A stretch of DNA of 64,000 bases from Aliamphritea spongicola (GTDB lineage: Bacteria > Pseudomonadota > Gammaproteobacteria > Pseudomonadales > Balneatricaceae): positions 2,232,001 to 2,296,000 of the forward strand of contig AP025283.1 in NCBI GenBank assembly GCA_024347235.1, given 5' to 3'. Each line of letters starts with the position of its first letter. The stretch's first letter is position 1. The notes beneath the pieces were generated by a model, which ran no database searches, had not been told where the DNA came from, and saw nothing but the letters and a program-made list of their open reading frames with translations. Made by a program: the position numbers and the translations under genes. Shown here piece after piece: positions 10,534 through 21,186 of the stretch.

Positions 10534-12508
10534 CTAACCAGCAGCTTTGTTATTGGTCGGGCTGTTCTGTATGGCACAGACTTTCACAGCCTTCTGCTTT
10601 GTATGATTGTTTTTAAGATAACGGATAGCAAATACGTCGCCGGGTACCGGTTTGCCGTAATAGTATCCCTGGCCGAAGTCACAACCTTCCTGGCTGATGA
10701 AACTGTCCTGTTCGGTGGTTTCAATTCCCTCGGCAACCACCTGCAGGTCCAGGCTGCGGGCGATGGATATAATGCTCCGGACCAGCTTCTGATCCTGGAT
10801 ATTATCGACGGTATTGGCGATGAAACTGCGGTCAATCTTTAGTGTGTCAAAAGTATATTTTTCAGATAACTCAGTGATGAGTATCCGGTACCAAAATCAT
10901 CCAGTGAGGTACGAACCCCCAGTTCCTGAATAGTACGGATGGTCTTAATGGCCCGGTGTTCATCTTCGATCAGTACACCTTCGGTGATTTCAATCTCCAG
11001 GTACCGGGCGGGCAACTGATAGCAATCGAGCAATTCAGCGATGTAATCGGCAAACTGATCATCTTTGAACTGTATCGGTGAAATGTTAACGGCGATGCGG
11101 AAATCAGCCGGATACTGTTTATGCCAGCGGCTGGCCTGCCGGATGGCACTGCGCAGGACAAAATTACCGATCTGAATAATCTGACCGGTTTGTTCGGCTA
11201 CATGGATAAACTGATCAGGCCGGACATTACCAAGTACCGGGCTGAACCAGCGGAGCAGGGCTTCAGCCCCCACAGTAGCGCCGGTTTTGGTACAGATCAG
11301 CGGCTGGTAATGGAGCATCAGTTCATCGTTTTCCAGTGCGTCCGCCAGATGAGTCTCCAGCAGGTAGCGCTGATTAATGAGGGCTTCTGTGGCCTCGCTG
11401 AAGAAACCGTAATTCAGTTCTGCTTCTTTGCTGGCGGCCATTGCTGCCCCGGCTTTCTGGATCAGTGCAGAGGCTTCAAGGCCGTCATGGGGGCCATTGC
11501 AATGCCGATATTGGCAATCACGGTGATTGAGTGGCCGTTAATATGAAATGCTTTCTGACAGAGTTTGCTGATCTGCTGAGCCAGATCCAGAGTTTGTTCT
11601 TTGAAATCCTGACATGTGGTTTGTTCAGGTTTTGATGGCTGCGTAATGATGACAAACTCGTCGCCGATAATACGTGCTGCAAACTGGTGGTGATCAAGGT
11701 TGTTCTGAATCCGCCGGGCCAGTTCCCGCAGTACGGTATCGCCAATGACATGGCCGTAACTGTTATTAATGGACTTAAAATTAGTCAGGCTCAGATACAG
11801 GACAGCAATGCCTGAGCGAACAGGGTTGAGCTGTTCGAGCTGGGCTTCAAGGCTGTGCATCAGCGAGCTACGGTTTGCCAGGCCGGTGAGGGCGTCATAT
11901 TGCTGGTTATACTGCAGGGTGTGTTCACTGGCGTTACGGCGGTCAATCTCTTTGCTGAGCTTACGGTTCAGATCTTCCAGTTCCTGCGTGCGTTCAGCAA
12001 TGCGCGCTTCAAGTTGCAGGTTCGCCTGTTCAAAGCTGTGCTTCTCAAAGATGATCCGTAAATCGGTCTCAATGGTTTCCCGGAAACGGTCCAGCAGTTT
12101 GAGGGCTTGCGGTGTATAACAGTTCTCTTTGCTGTCCAGCATACAGATGGTGCCAAACGGCTTGCCGTCAGGCCAGTTAAGAGGCAGACCACAATAGGAA
12201 ATCATACCCAGAGCAATATCCGGATTTTGATTCCAGTCGTTATTGATGAGGGCGTTAGGCACCAGAAGTTGCGATTGCTCAGCCACAACCGTTTCGCAAT
12301 AAAGGCCCTGACCAAGGGGCTCTGTCATCCCGCGGTCATAAGGGTTATTTTCGGATTCGCTGGTGGCAAAGACCTGAATACTGTCGTGGCTGATGCGCAT
12401 GATCAGCGCGGCCGGAATGCTCGCCAGTTCGGCGATTAGATTAACGGTTTGTTGCCATCCCTGAAATATCCCGTCAGATACCTTCAGTTCTTCACTGTTT
12501 GCTTGCAT
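10534..12508 (-). CDS. GAF-GGDEF-EAL protein, degenerate GGDEF and intact EAL (frameshifted)
   Basis: About 658 residues: a GAF domain (1-160; GLPLNWPDGKPFGTICMLD), a coiled segment, a GGDEF-like domain (about 205-370) and an EAL domain (about 395-650). The diguanylate cyclase half is poor: the signature reads RIIGDEF instead of GGDEF, and the first metal site is LSLTNFKSINN without the usual aspartate, so it is probably inactive or regulatory. The EAL half keeps GAEALLRW, NISPIQF, EITEG and LDDFGTGYSS, and should hydrolyse c-di-GMP. Frame breaks lie at 11485 (ggggg, one base) and 10857 (aaaaa-type run, one base). It is probably co-transcribed with the HD-GYP gene. Confidence 0.9.
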
Positions 12509-12693
12509 TGATACAGTCCAACTCCTTCAGACATCACCCAGTATCTGCATTAGTAGCAGACTCTTGGGGGCTGGAGAAGTAAAGACGATACCCGAATATC
12601 TCATATTGGTTATATGCAGTGAAAACGGAACTGTTGTTTGAAAATAATGAGGCCGATGTGCAGAAAAGTATGTGTTTCGGATACGTTTAGGGC

Positions 12694-12725
12694 GAAAAAA
12701 ACGCAGCGTATAAGCTGCGTTTTTG
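12694..12725 (-). terminator. Rho-independent terminator of the ABC-2 exporter operon
   Basis: The arms aaaaacgcagc (12697-12707) and gctgcgttttt (12714-12724) form an 11-bp stem with a 6-nt loop. On the minus strand a long T run follows. It lies 17 bases past the permease stop. Confidence 0.85.
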
Positions 12726-12741
12726 GAGTAATTTCTGCTGC

Positions 12742-13501
12742 TCAGGTCTTGATCCGGTAACCGGTTTTGAAGATCCACCAGACACCGCCCAGGCACAGCA
12801 GCAGGAAGCCGAACGTCATGCTCAGGCTTACTGCAACGTTAACGTCGGATACCCCATAAAACGCCCAGCGGAAGCCGCTGATCAGGTAGACTACCGGGTT
12901 AAACAGGGTCAGGGTCTGCCATGGTTCCGGCAACATTTTGATGGAATAAAACGCACCGCCCAGGAAGGTTAGTGGGGTAATCACCATCAGCGGGATGATC
13001 TGCAGTTTTTGGAAGTCATCCGCCCAGATACCGATCATAAAGCCGAACAGGCTGAAGGTAACGGCGGTTAGCACCAGAAAGGCGACCATCCATACCGGGT
13101 GAGCAATCTCATAATCCACGAATATTCTCGCGGTAGTGAGAATCAGCAGACCCAGCAAAATAGACTTGGTGGCCGCGGCCCCACATAGCCGGTGACGATT
13201 TCAAACGGCGACACCGGTGCCGAGAGCACTTCATATATGGTGCCGGAGAATTTGGGGAAGAATATCCCGAAGGCCGCATTGGAAATACTCTCACTTAACA
13301 GGGAAAGCATCACCAGGCCAGGGATGATGTAGGCTCCGTAGCTGACGCCGTCGATTTCACCCATCCGTGAACCGATCGCGGTACCAAACACCACAAAGTA
13401 CAGGGTGGTGGAGAGTACCGGGAGGCGATGCTCTGCATCAGGGTACGCCAGGCACGGGCCATCTCGAATTTATAAATTGCTTTTACGCCATAGAAGTTCA
13501 T
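12742..13501 (-). CDS. ABC-2 type exporter permease, YadH-like (frameshifted)
   Basis: About 253 residues with six predicted membrane helices and the family's central segment [31 protein letters not shown]. It forms the channel of a two-component ABC exporter with the ATPase encoded just upstream, whose stop overlaps this start (13498-13501). Two frame breaks are repaired by single bases: near 13422 (ggg run; restores [20 protein letters not shown]) and near 13181 (cccc run; restores [13 protein letters not shown]). The substrate is unknown. A strong terminator follows. Confidence 0.88.
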
Positions 13502-14475
13502 GCCTGCTCTCCCTGCCGGTGTACCAGATTCACGAATATTTCTTCCAGCGAACTCTCACTGGAGTGCAGGTCTTTTACATCGACGCCGGCTTTGCTCAGC
13601 GCCCGCAGTAATTCAGCGATGCCGGTATGTTCTTCAGAGACATCAAAGCGGTAATCAATGGAATAACCGCCATCATTAATATCCAGCTGGAACTCATCCA
13701 GTTCAGCAGGAATTTCACTGAGCGGCGTCTGCAACTGAATGCGCAGGTGTTTCTGGCCTAACTGACGCATCAGCTTCTCTTTCTCTTCCACCAGCATCAG
13801 GGTGCCCTGACGGATAACGCCAATACGGTCAGCCATTTCTTCGGCTTCTTCGATGTAGTGGGTGGTCAGCAGAATCGTCACGCCCCGTTCACGCAGCTCG
13901 CGAACCATCTCCCACATATCCCGGCGCAGTTCCACGTCAACACCGGCGGTGGGTTCGTCGAGAAACAGAATGTCCGGTTCATGGGACAGGGCCTTGGCGA
14001 TCATTACCCGGCGTTTCATACCGCCGGACAATTCACGGATACGGGCATTCTTCTTGTCCCACAGGGAAAGCTGGCGTAGCAGCTTTTCGATGTATGCCGG
14101 GTCCGGGGCTTTACCGAACAGCCCTCGGCTGAAGTTAACCGTGGCCCAGACGCTTTCAAAGGCGTCGGTGCTCAGTTCCTGCGGCACCAGGCCGATCTTG
14201 CTGCGGGCTTCACGGTAGTCTTTAACGACGTTGTAGCCATCCGCTAGTACTGTGCCCTGGGTCGGGTTGACGATGCCACAGATGATGCTGATCAGGGTGG
14301 TTTTACCGGCGCCGTTTGGGCCGAGCAGGGCGAAGATTTCGCCGCGCTGTATTTCAAGGTTTACATCTTTGAGGGCGCTGAAGCCCGAATCATAGGTTTT
14401 ATGCAGCGCCTGCACGCTGATAATCGGTTGTTGCTCAGGGAGTTTTGCACTTGTGCTCCTTATGCAAATGGCCAT
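13498..14475 (-). CDS. ABC exporter ATP-binding protein, YadG-like
   Basis: An intact 325-residue nucleotide-binding subunit. Walker A is GPNGAGKT, the signature is ELSGGMKRR, Walker B is [12 protein letters not shown] and the switch histidine lies in [12 protein letters not shown]. The last 80 residues (from about 240) form the accessory domain common in ABC-2 drug or polysaccharide exporters. It overlaps the permease start by four bases, so translation is coupled. The start is uncertain: ATG 14475 leaves an 18-residue tail before the conserved [11 protein letters not shown]. Confidence 0.93.
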   Translation of the reverse strand: MAICIRSTSAKLPEQQPIISVQALHKTYDSGFSALKDVNLEIQRGEIFALLGPNGAGKTTLISIICGIVNPTQGTVLADGYNVVKDYREARSKIGLVPQELSTDAFESVWATVNFSRGLFGKAPDPAYIEKLLRQLSLWDKKNARIRELSGGMKRRVMIAKALSHEPDILFLDEPTAGVDVELRRDMWEMVRELRERGVTILLTTHYIEEAEEMADRIGVIRQGTLMLVEEKEKLMRQLGQKHLRIQLQTPLSEIPAELDEFQLDINDGGYSIDYRFDVSEEHTGIAELLRALSKAGVDVKDLHSSESSLEEIFVNLVHRQGEQA

Positions 14476-14613
14476 ATATGGTAATGGAGGCCGGAAAACA
14501 GGTAATTGTCAGCAGGGAAGAGTTCTGCCAGATGACCCGACGAAGGTCGCAGAATGCTGAAGTAAAACACTAGTTTAGCGGTAAATTTTAAGAAGTCAGC
14601 ATCTTAATGCGAA

Positions 14614-14650
14614 CATACCCGTCAGAATATACGAACAATCGACGGGTATG
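14614..14650. repeat. 10-bp inverted repeat in the ABC/GST intergenic gap
   Basis: Arms cataccccgtc-like (14614-14623) and gacgggtatg (14641-14650) are perfect complements around a 17-nt spacer, 28 bases past the GST stop. There is no T run on either strand, so it may be a weak terminator or a protein-binding site. Confidence 0.4.
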
Positions 14651-14677
14651 GGGGAATTGTTGGCAATATGAGTATCT

Positions 14678-15325
14678 TTAGGAGCGGGAAATCAGCACCT
14701 GCTTGCCCGAATCCCGGGCCTGCATGCGCTCAGTCCAGGCTTTTAATTCAGGGGTTGCTGCCAGTAGCTCATCAGCATGGGGCAGACCGGAGAGATAATC
14801 CAGCATCGGGGTGAGAATGGTATCTGCCATGCTGTACTGTTCGCCACAAATAAACGGTTTACCCGCCAGCTGATGTTCCAGTAACCCCAGCATGTCGATC
14901 ACTGCCGGCTGATGCTCTGCGACTTTATCCATTCTGATGCTGCCGTCCTCGCCTTTGGGAAACGCAAACTCCAGCAGGTAGTTGCGCACCAGCGCCTGAT
15001 CCACGTAGCAGCTCAGAGCCGCCGACCACTCATCTACATAGGCCCGTTCAACAGGATCTTCCGGCTGCAGGGCTGGCCCCGGAAAGGCGGCGTCCAGATA
15101 CCGGCAGATAGCTGTGGTTTCAAAAATAACGTGCTCATCATGCAGCAAGGCAGGGATTTTACCGAATGGGTGCAGTGCCAGATGGGAAGGCCCTTTGAAC
15201 TCGATTTCCTCACCGCCGGGCTTTAACCCGTAGCGATAGCTGATGCCTTTTTCCTCACAGGCCAGACAGACACTGCGTACAAAGGTGCTGAACTGGGGGC
15301 CAAGAATATGAACCTGAGCAGACAT
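14678..15325 (-). CDS. Glutathione S-transferase family protein
   Basis: An intact 215-residue two-domain GST. The thioredoxin-like half (1-85) has the SVCLACEEKG helix, the cis-proline block GKIPALLHD and the glutathione gamma-glutamyl contact ETTAICRYLD. The helical half ends with the N-capping YSMADTILTPML. GSTs conjugate or transfer glutathione to electrophiles, or isomerise them, in the cytoplasm. It is divergent from a TetR regulator (120-bp gap), which is likely to control it. The substrate is not predictable. Confidence 0.93.
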   Translation of the reverse strand: MSAQVHILGPQFSTFVRSVCLACEEKGISYRYGLKPGGEEIEFKGPSHLALHPFGKIPALLHDEHVIFETTAICRYLDAAFPGPALQPEDPVERAYVDEWSAALSCYVDQALVRNYLLEFAFPKGEDGSIRMDKVAEHQPAVIDMLGLLEHQLAGKPFICGEQYSMADTILTPMLDYLSGLPHADELLAATPELKAWTERMQARDSGKQVLISRS

Positions 15326-15445
15326 GGTATTTCTCCGTTAACCGTTGCTGGGTGATGCTGTCAGATTAGAAGTTATGACAATATGATCAAGAACATATTT
15401 TAGAAATATAATAAGCTAGCGGGCAGACGTTAGCGGAGACACATC

Positions 15446-16037
15446 ATGGCCTGGCAGAAAGACCACAAACAGAAAACCCGACTCAAAATCTTAAAAGTGG
15501 CGCTAAGCTGTTCACTCTAAAAGGGTTTGATAAGGTCGGCATTAACGACGTGATGGCCGATGCCGGCCTCACCAGAGGGGCGTTCTACAGCCATTTTTCA
15601 TCCAAGGCCGAACTGTATGCGGAATCCATGCGCACGGCCGGTTCACGGCGGGCCAAAAACATACTCAACAGATCGCCAGAAGAAAGCACCGCTGCCTTGC
15701 AGGCACTGGTGAATGGGTACCTGAGCCAGGGTCACCGTAAGAGTGAAGAGGGCGGCTGCCCGCTGGCATTTCTGGTGACGGATATCACCCAGCAGGATGA
15801 ACAGGTACGCGACGTTTACACCGAAGTGTTCCGGGGCTTTATGGATATGCTCGGCTCAAGGCTGGGTATGTCTGAAGCGGCAGATGCGGATGCGCAGAAA
15901 AGTCAGGTGCTGCAAAAACCGTGATGATGGTGGGCGGCATGGCCATTGCCCGGGCTCTGAACGACGATGACCTGGCAGAAGAACTGCTGCAGGCCTGCAG
16001 GCAGGGGATGTTAGAAGATATACCGGCAACAGCCTGA
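15446..16037 (+). CDS. TetR/AcrR family transcriptional regulator (frameshifted)
   Basis: About 197 residues. The N-terminal helix-turn-helix is clear (GINDVMADAGLTRGAFYSHF) and the rest is the variable ligand-binding domain. Two frame breaks: cttaaaagtgg near 15494 (one A restores ILKSGAKLFTLKGFDKV) and gcaaaaaccg near 15918 (one A restores LQKTVMMVGGMAIARAL). The ATG at 15446 has agcggag upstream. It is transcribed away from the GST gene, so it is a candidate local repressor of it. It is convergent with the TRAP operon. Confidence 0.85.
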
Positions 16038-16062
16038 TCTGTTTAAAGCAGCTCAGGCTGTT
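16028..16062. terminator. Long hairpin between convergent tetR and TRAP operons
   Basis: Arms aacagcctga (16028-16037) and tcaggctgtt (16053-16062) pair perfectly, with extra inner pairs (ctg/cag). The left arm overlaps the tetR stop. Only weak T runs are present, so termination is likely but not certain. Confidence 0.55.
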
Positions 16063-16074
16063 GCTGAATTTATA

Positions 16075-17374
16075 TTACTGAATATCCATCAGCAGGCGCG
16101 GCAGGAACAGCGCCAGATCCGGTATGAAGGTTACCGCCAGTACCACTGGCAGATGGCCCAGCAGAATGAACATCAGCGTAGGTTTGAGATACTCATTAAA
16201 CTGCGCTTTACCCACTGAGCCGGCCATATAGAGGAGCGGCGCACAGGGGGCGTGATGTTGCCCAATCCCAGATTGGTACCGACAATGGCCGCAAAGTGAA
16301 TCGGGTGAACCCCGAGATTCACCGCCACCGGCATCAGAATGATCGAAGCCAGAATGCTGCCGGACACATCATCCACCAGCATGCCAATGCCCAGCAGAAT
16401 CACGTTAATCAGCAACAGGATGATGATCTTATTATCTGACAGGGCGATCATGAAATCAGACAACTGCTGCGGCACCTGCTCCATGATCATCACCCGGCTC
16501 ATGACGAACAGGAAAAAGATCATCGCGATAATCGATCCGGTGCTGATTGCCCCGTGCAGAATGGCCTTGCCGGCGGTCTGCATGGTCAGGCCTTTGTAAA
16601 TAAAAAGCCAACCGGCAGGGTGTAAACCAGTGCGACCGCTGCGGCTTCGGTTGGCGTAAAAATGCCGCCGTAAATCCCGCCGAGCATGATCACGGGCATC
16701 AGGATTGCCCAGCTGGCTTCTTTACTGGCGAGGGTAATCACCTTGGTGCGTTCCGGGAAGCTGACCTTCTTCTCCACCTTAATGTTCTTACGCTTCAGAT
16801 ATACGTAGTTGATCAGGCAGTAAATCAGGCCGATAACAATGCCGGGAATAATGGTGGACAGAAATGCCGCCGCCACTGACAGTCCGCCGGTCAGTGCGAA
16901 GATGATCATCGGCACGCTGGGAGGAATCAGCAGGGCAAGTACGGAAGAACAACCTACCAGTGCGGTGGCATAGCCCCGCGGATAGCCCTGTTCGGTCATC
17001 TTCGGAATCATAATCGAACCGATGGCTGCAATGGCGGAAGCCCCGGAGCCGGCAATGGCGCCGAACAGCGCGCAGGTGGCAATGGTTACTGCGCCAAGGC
17101 CACCACGGATCGGCCCGACAAAGGCGTTCACGAAGCGGACTAAGCGGTCTGAAATACCACTGGCCCCCATCAGCGCACCGGCAATGATAAACAGCGGCAG
17201 AGACAACAGCGCAAAGCTGCCTAACTGCCAGAATGCATGGGGCACCAGGTAACTCATACTTTTGCCGGTCAGCAGTACAAAGCTGATGGCGCCCACGCCA
17301 AATACGTAGGCCACCGGCATGCCGATTAGCAGCAGGGCAACAATTAGTAACAGGGAAATACTTAAGGTAGCCAT
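16075..17374 (-). CDS. TRAP transporter large permease, DctM type (frameshifted)
   Basis: About 433 residues, twelve or so membrane helices. It is the channel of a tripartite ATP-independent periplasmic transporter, driven by an ion gradient. The family blocks GASGISDRLVRF, IAGSGASAIAAIGSIMIP and GTNLGLGNITPP are visible. Two frame breaks: the ttttt-type run at 16600 (one base; restores GFFIYKGLTMQT) and ggggg at 16248 (one base; restores ITPPCAPLLYMAG). It overlaps dctQ by one base. The stop at 16075 is found only after the second repair. Confidence 0.92.
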
Positions 17375-17916
17375 TATTGACTCTCCTTCAGGACTGCGTC
17401 CCGGGCGTGCAGGGATTTATTATCGTACTGGCTGTAGGTGTTGGAATGGCTGAACAGGTCCCGCAGTTTGTAGAGGGCCATCAGGGTAAATCCTGCCACA
17501 GCAGCGCTGACCCACAGCGCCGTTGGCCAGCCGAGATTGGTGCTGGCACGGTTAATTTTCATGATGAATAACAAGTACTTGGTGGCATAAAAGCCAAAGA
17601 AGCAGATAACCGTCAGGCCCACGAGATCATTAAAGGCTTTGATCAGGGTACGTTGTTTTGGGGTGAGGTTGAGCAGTTCCATAATGCCGCCGGTCAGGTG
17701 GCTGCGTTCCCGGGTAACCAGCACCATGGCAATGAAGTACAACCATAACCCGGTGAGAATGCTGATCTCTTCAATGGCGGGGAAGGCCTGATCAAGCCCG
17801 TAACGGAGAAACACCGCGGTGGCCATCAGGCCGGTGAGGAACAAACACAGAAAAATAAGAAGTAGCCGCGACAGCCGGGCAAAACCCGCGTCCAGGCGAC
17901 TGAGTAAACTAAGCAT
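17374..17916 (-). CDS. TRAP transporter small permease, DctQ type
   Basis: An intact 180-residue, four-helix membrane subunit that stabilises the DctM channel. The conserved block EEISILTGLWLYFIAMVLV with its membrane-embedded glutamates is present, followed by RERSHLTGG. It sits between dctP and dctM in the usual P-Q-M order on the minus strand. Confidence 0.93.
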   Translation of the reverse strand: MLSLLSRLDAGFARLSRLLLIFLCLFLTGLMATAVFLRYGLDQAFPAIEEISILTGLWLYFIAMVLVTRERSHLTGGIMELLNLTPKQRTLIKAFNDLVGLTVICFFGFYATKYLLFIMKINRASTNLGWPTALWVSAAVAGFTLMALYKLRDLFSHSNTYSQYDNKSLHARDAVLKESQ

Positions 17917-17978
17917 GGGATATCTCCCGAAAACAGGCAGGGGCCGGTGCAGAGTGCACCGGCCGGTTGCAGAGGGAA

Positions 17979-19022
17979 TTACAGATTAGCGGTAGCGGCG
18001 CGGACCTGATCCACCAGGTGCTTGCCAACGGTTTCTTCCATCCACGGCCATTCATTGTCCTGAATGATGCTGCGTAGTTTGGCCTGTTGCGGGCCGTCCA
18101 GCTCAACCACGTTGATGCCGTAAGCTTTGATGTCGGTGATCAGCTTTTCACTGATGGTTTCCGCTTCTTTCCATGCCCAGCGGCCAGCATCATCAGCGGC
18201 TGCCTGCAAGGCTTGCTGCTGTTCAGCGTTCAGGTCATTCCACCAGTCCATGTTGACCAGGAAAGCGCCTTGCTCGAAGTAGTCGCGGGAGAACACGTAG
18301 GTTTCCAGCACGTCACGCATCTGCCAGATTTCAGACGGTGGTCCGAAGGTACGGCCATCAACACTGCCCAGTTGCAGGGCGGTATACAGCTCAGAGAATG
18401 GCAGCGGAACCGGGTTAAAACCCAGGAACTCAAAGCGCTTAATGGCGGTTTGCATTGGCGGTACGCGGACTTTCAGGCCTTCGCCGTCTGCCGGGTAGTT
18501 TACCGGCACCTTGCCGATGCCCTTACGGATGGCGATGCCGCCAAAGTCCACCGGCAGAATCGCCAGCAGCTTCATGTTCAGGCCCGCGTAAATCTCGCTG
18601 TAGGTGTCCACCATTGAACCGCCGGGGCCATAGATCTTGCTGGCTTCGTCCCAGTTACCGGCAACCATACCCATGATGGAAATATTCAGGCGCGGGTCGA
18701 AGTCCGTCGCCGGGAAGGTCATGGTCATGCCGATCTCACCGGCAATGGTCTGTTCAAACTGAGACGTCCAGTCGCCCAGGTCACCGCCGGGATGGTAGCG
18801 GATGTTAAATTCGTTAGGCGCCTGTGCTTCAAGGGCAGACATAAAGCGGTCGGCAATCGGGTTAAAAATATGTTCCTGAGACATGGCATGGGCAAGGATC
18901 ACATCTTCCTCAGCCTGGACCGCTGAACCAAAGGTTGCCAGCGCCACTGCACTGGCCAGTGCCAGCGACTTCAGTGGCTTGCAGCCTTTCAGGGATTTCT
19001 TCAGGGTAAAGTTATGCAGCAT
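17979..19022 (-). CDS. TRAP transporter substrate-binding protein, DctP type
   Basis: An intact 347-residue periplasmic binding protein. The signal peptide is residues 1-35 (KSLALASAVALATFGSAVQA). The family blocks GGDLGDWTSQFEQTIAGEIGM, VRVPPMQ, GFNPVPLPFSELYTAL, LGSVDGRTFGPPSEIW and the ETYVFSRDYF loop are all present. I start at ATG 19022, behind cggagcg, rather than at the upstream in-frame codon. It is first in the operon. The ligand, typically a carboxylate, cannot be told from sequence alone. Confidence 0.94.
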   Translation of the reverse strand: MLHNFTLKKSLKGCKPLKSLALASAVALATFGSAVQAEEDVILAHAMSQEHIFNPIADRFMSALEAQAPNEFNIRYHPGGDLGDWTSQFEQTIAGEIGMTMTFPATDFDPRLNISIMGMVAGNWDEASKIYGPGGSMVDTYSEIYAGLNMKLLAILPVDFGGIAIRKGIGKVPVNYPADGEGLKVRVPPMQTAIKRFEFLGFNPVPLPFSELYTALQLGSVDGRTFGPPSEIWQMRDVLETYVFSRDYFEQGAFLVNMDWWNDLNAEQQQALQAAADDAGRWAWKEAETISEKLITDIKAYGINVVELDGPQQAKLRSIIQDNEWPWMEETVGKHLVDQVRAATANL

Positions 19023-19245
19023 GGTTAACGCTCCGTAATTATTATTGTGTGGAATGTTTGAAGAGCAATGAATCACTCTGAAACCGAGCATAACCAGTTC
19101 TGCGTTGTTAGAATTTTTTGATTGTTGTCATTTCGGCAACGGCTGACAGCCGCCCACAGCTGTGTTTATATGCATTAAGCACAGGCTTTATGTGCCGGAT
19201 TGCGGGCAACCGCTCAGGTACGAAACAGGTTAAGGAATGGCGGTG

Positions 19246-19808
19246 ATGAAAGTAGCGGTGGTGTATTTTTCCCAGACAGGCGTAACAGCCAAACTGGCAG
19301 GCGCGGTGATGGAAGGGCTTGGCAGCCATGACAATATTCACGTAACAGAGCACCGGATTAACGGCACTGAAATCTTCGAAGGCCGCTTCAGAAATCAGCC
19401 ATTACTGGACGAACTGAACGGCTGTGACGGCATCATCTTTGGCTCACCCACCTACATGGGCAGCGTAGCGGCACAGTTTAAGGCTTTTGCGGACGCCACC
19501 AGTGACCAGTGGTGCGAACAGCTCTGGGCCGGCAAACTGGCGGCCGGATTTACCTGCGGCAGCGGCCTGAACGGTGATCAGGCAGCCACACTGCAATATA
19601 TGGCGACGCTGGCCAATCAGCAGGGCATGCTCTGGATGGGGCTGGACCTGCCGAAGAATGATCCCGGGAAATTAACCGGCTGGGCTGTCAGGCAGGGGCC
19701 GTTGCTCACTCAGCGCACGGGGAAGCAGACCCCCGTGATCTGGATACCGCCCGCTATCTCGGCGAGCGGTTTGCAAAGCAGGTGTCCCGGCTGAAGGGGA
19801 ATTCATAA
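19246..19808 (+). CDS. Flavodoxin/WrbA-like NAD(P)H-dependent oxidoreductase (frameshifted)
   Basis: About 187 residues. The FMN phosphate loop YFSQTGVTAKLA and the second FMN loop FGSPTYMGSVAAQ mark a flavodoxin-like fold related to WrbA-type quinone reductases. One G in gggg near 19697 (expected QGAVAHSAHGEADP) restores a normal C-terminus, DLDTARYLGERFA, ending at 19808. ATG 19246 is preferred to the ATG at 19237 because aagga lies nine bases before it. The stop overlaps the start of the next gene. Confidence 0.85.
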
Positions 19809-20074
19809 TGCGCTACATGTTAGGTGTGGTTCTGCCGGTAATTCTGCAATGCCTGTTTGTGCTGGTGGTCGTGGAAATGAACACTGGTAATGGCTCCTGG
19901 GTGGGGCTGGGCGTGTTCTTACTGGCGATATTTGCCATTCCCGGCACGGCCATTATCAATGCGCTGTATATCCGCAGCCATCCGGATTTACATACCTTAT
20001 CCGTCATTAATCGCTGCTTCCTGCTGGCGCTGGCGGTACCGTTACTGACGCCGCTATTTCTGTTTGCCCTGTAA
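19808..20074 (+). CDS. Small membrane protein of unknown function
   Basis: 88 residues with three hydrophobic stretches (about 4-23, 29-52 and 67-88), so probably three membrane helices. Its ATG overlaps the flavodoxin stop (taatg), indicating translational coupling. I do not recognise a family. Confidence 0.75.
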   Translation: MRYMLGVVLPVILQCLFVLVVVEMNTGNGSWVGLGVFLLAIFAIPGTAIINALYIRSHPDLHTLSVINRCFLLALAVPLLTPLFLFAL

Positions 20075-20098
20075 CCCACAGCAGAGGATGCTGACCTG

Positions 20099-20785
20099 AT
20101 GACCAAACTCAGTGATAAAACCATTCTTAAATCCTGGCAAAGAATGCAGCCCCTGGGCGGATGCAATCGCCGGGCAAACGATCCCCAGCCGGGTAATGGT
20201 TACCGACCGGGCGATCACCGACACCATTACCGAACTGGCCCCCAAAACCGTGCTGGATATCGGCTGCGGTGAAGGCTGGTTAGTTCGGGCGCTTGCCGGT
20301 GCCGGCATGCAGGTCACCGGGACTGATGCGGTGGCAGAGCTGATCGACAAGGCTCGCGCCGCCGGTGGCGGGACCTTTGAACAAATTGCCTATGAACAGC
20401 TCGCCTATGAAGAGCTCTCCGCAAGCAGATTCAGCAAACGGTTTGATCTGGCGGTGTGTAATTTCTCATTGCTGGGCAAAGAGTCCGTCGAACAGGTATT
20501 TACAGCCGTGCCTGATTTATTAAACCCCGGCGGCCACTTCGTGGTGCAAACTCTACATCCGGTAACCAGCAATATTGACAGAGTCTATGAAGATGGCTGG
20601 CGGGAAGGTTCCTGGGCGGGCTTCAGTGATGATTTTACTGACCCCGCCCCTGGTATTTCCGTACCGTAGACTCCTGGCAGGCACTGTTTACCAGCAACGG
20701 TATGCGGATAGAGAAGGTGCAGGAGCCACTCCACCCGGAAACAGACCAGCCGGCATCCCTGATCATTACCGGCACTGTAAAATGA
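20099..20785 (+). CDS. Class I SAM-dependent methyltransferase (frameshifted)
   Basis: About 229 residues. The SAM-binding glycine loop VLDIGCGEGWLVRAL and the acidic end of beta-2 (TGTDAV) are clear, followed by DLAVCNFSLLG and LNPGGHFVVQTLHP. Three single-base contractions break the frame: caaag and gcccc near 20143-20153 (expected SWQKNAAPWADAI) and gcccct near 20648 (expected DPAPWYFRTVDSW). The stop overlaps the following ATG at 20782 (atga). The methyl acceptor is unknown. Confidence 0.85.
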
Positions 20786-21186
20786 ATCCGGAAGTAGCAG
20801 CAAAATTTGCCACGTACCCTGAAGACGTTCGCAATACCTTGCTGGCCATTCGCACGCTTATTTTCAATATCGCCTCAGAGCATGAACTGGGCAGGGTAGA
20901 AGAATCCCTGAAATGGGGCGAGCCCAGTTATGCAGTAAAGGGCGGCAGCCCGGTAAGAATTAACTGGCAGGCTAAAGCGCCGGATCAGCTAGGTGTGTAT
21001 TTCAACTGCAGCACCTCGCTGGTAGCGACATTTCGGGAAGTATATGGCGATGAACTGCAGTTTGCCGGTAACCGGGAACTGACCCTCAGCAGGGCAGAGC
21101 CATTACCGTTAAAACTTTTGCAACACTGTTTGGAAGTGGCCCTGCGGTATCACAACTTGAAAAATCTGCCGTTACTGGGCATGTGA
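20782..21186 (+). CDS. DUF1801-domain protein
   Basis: An intact 134-residue protein with the DUF1801 pattern: a helix near the start (YPEDVRNTLLAIRTLIF), EESLKWGEPSYAVKGG, and a C-terminal helical end. The fold resembles the YdhG/CyaY-like group and the biochemical role is not established. It is translationally coupled to the methyltransferase. Confidence 0.85.
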   Translation: MNPEVAAKFATYPEDVRNTLLAIRTLIFNIASEHELGRVEESLKWGEPSYAVKGGSPVRINWQAKAPDQLGVYFNCSTSLVATFREVYGDELQFAGNRELTLSRAEPLPLKLLQHCLEVALRYHNLKNLPLLGM

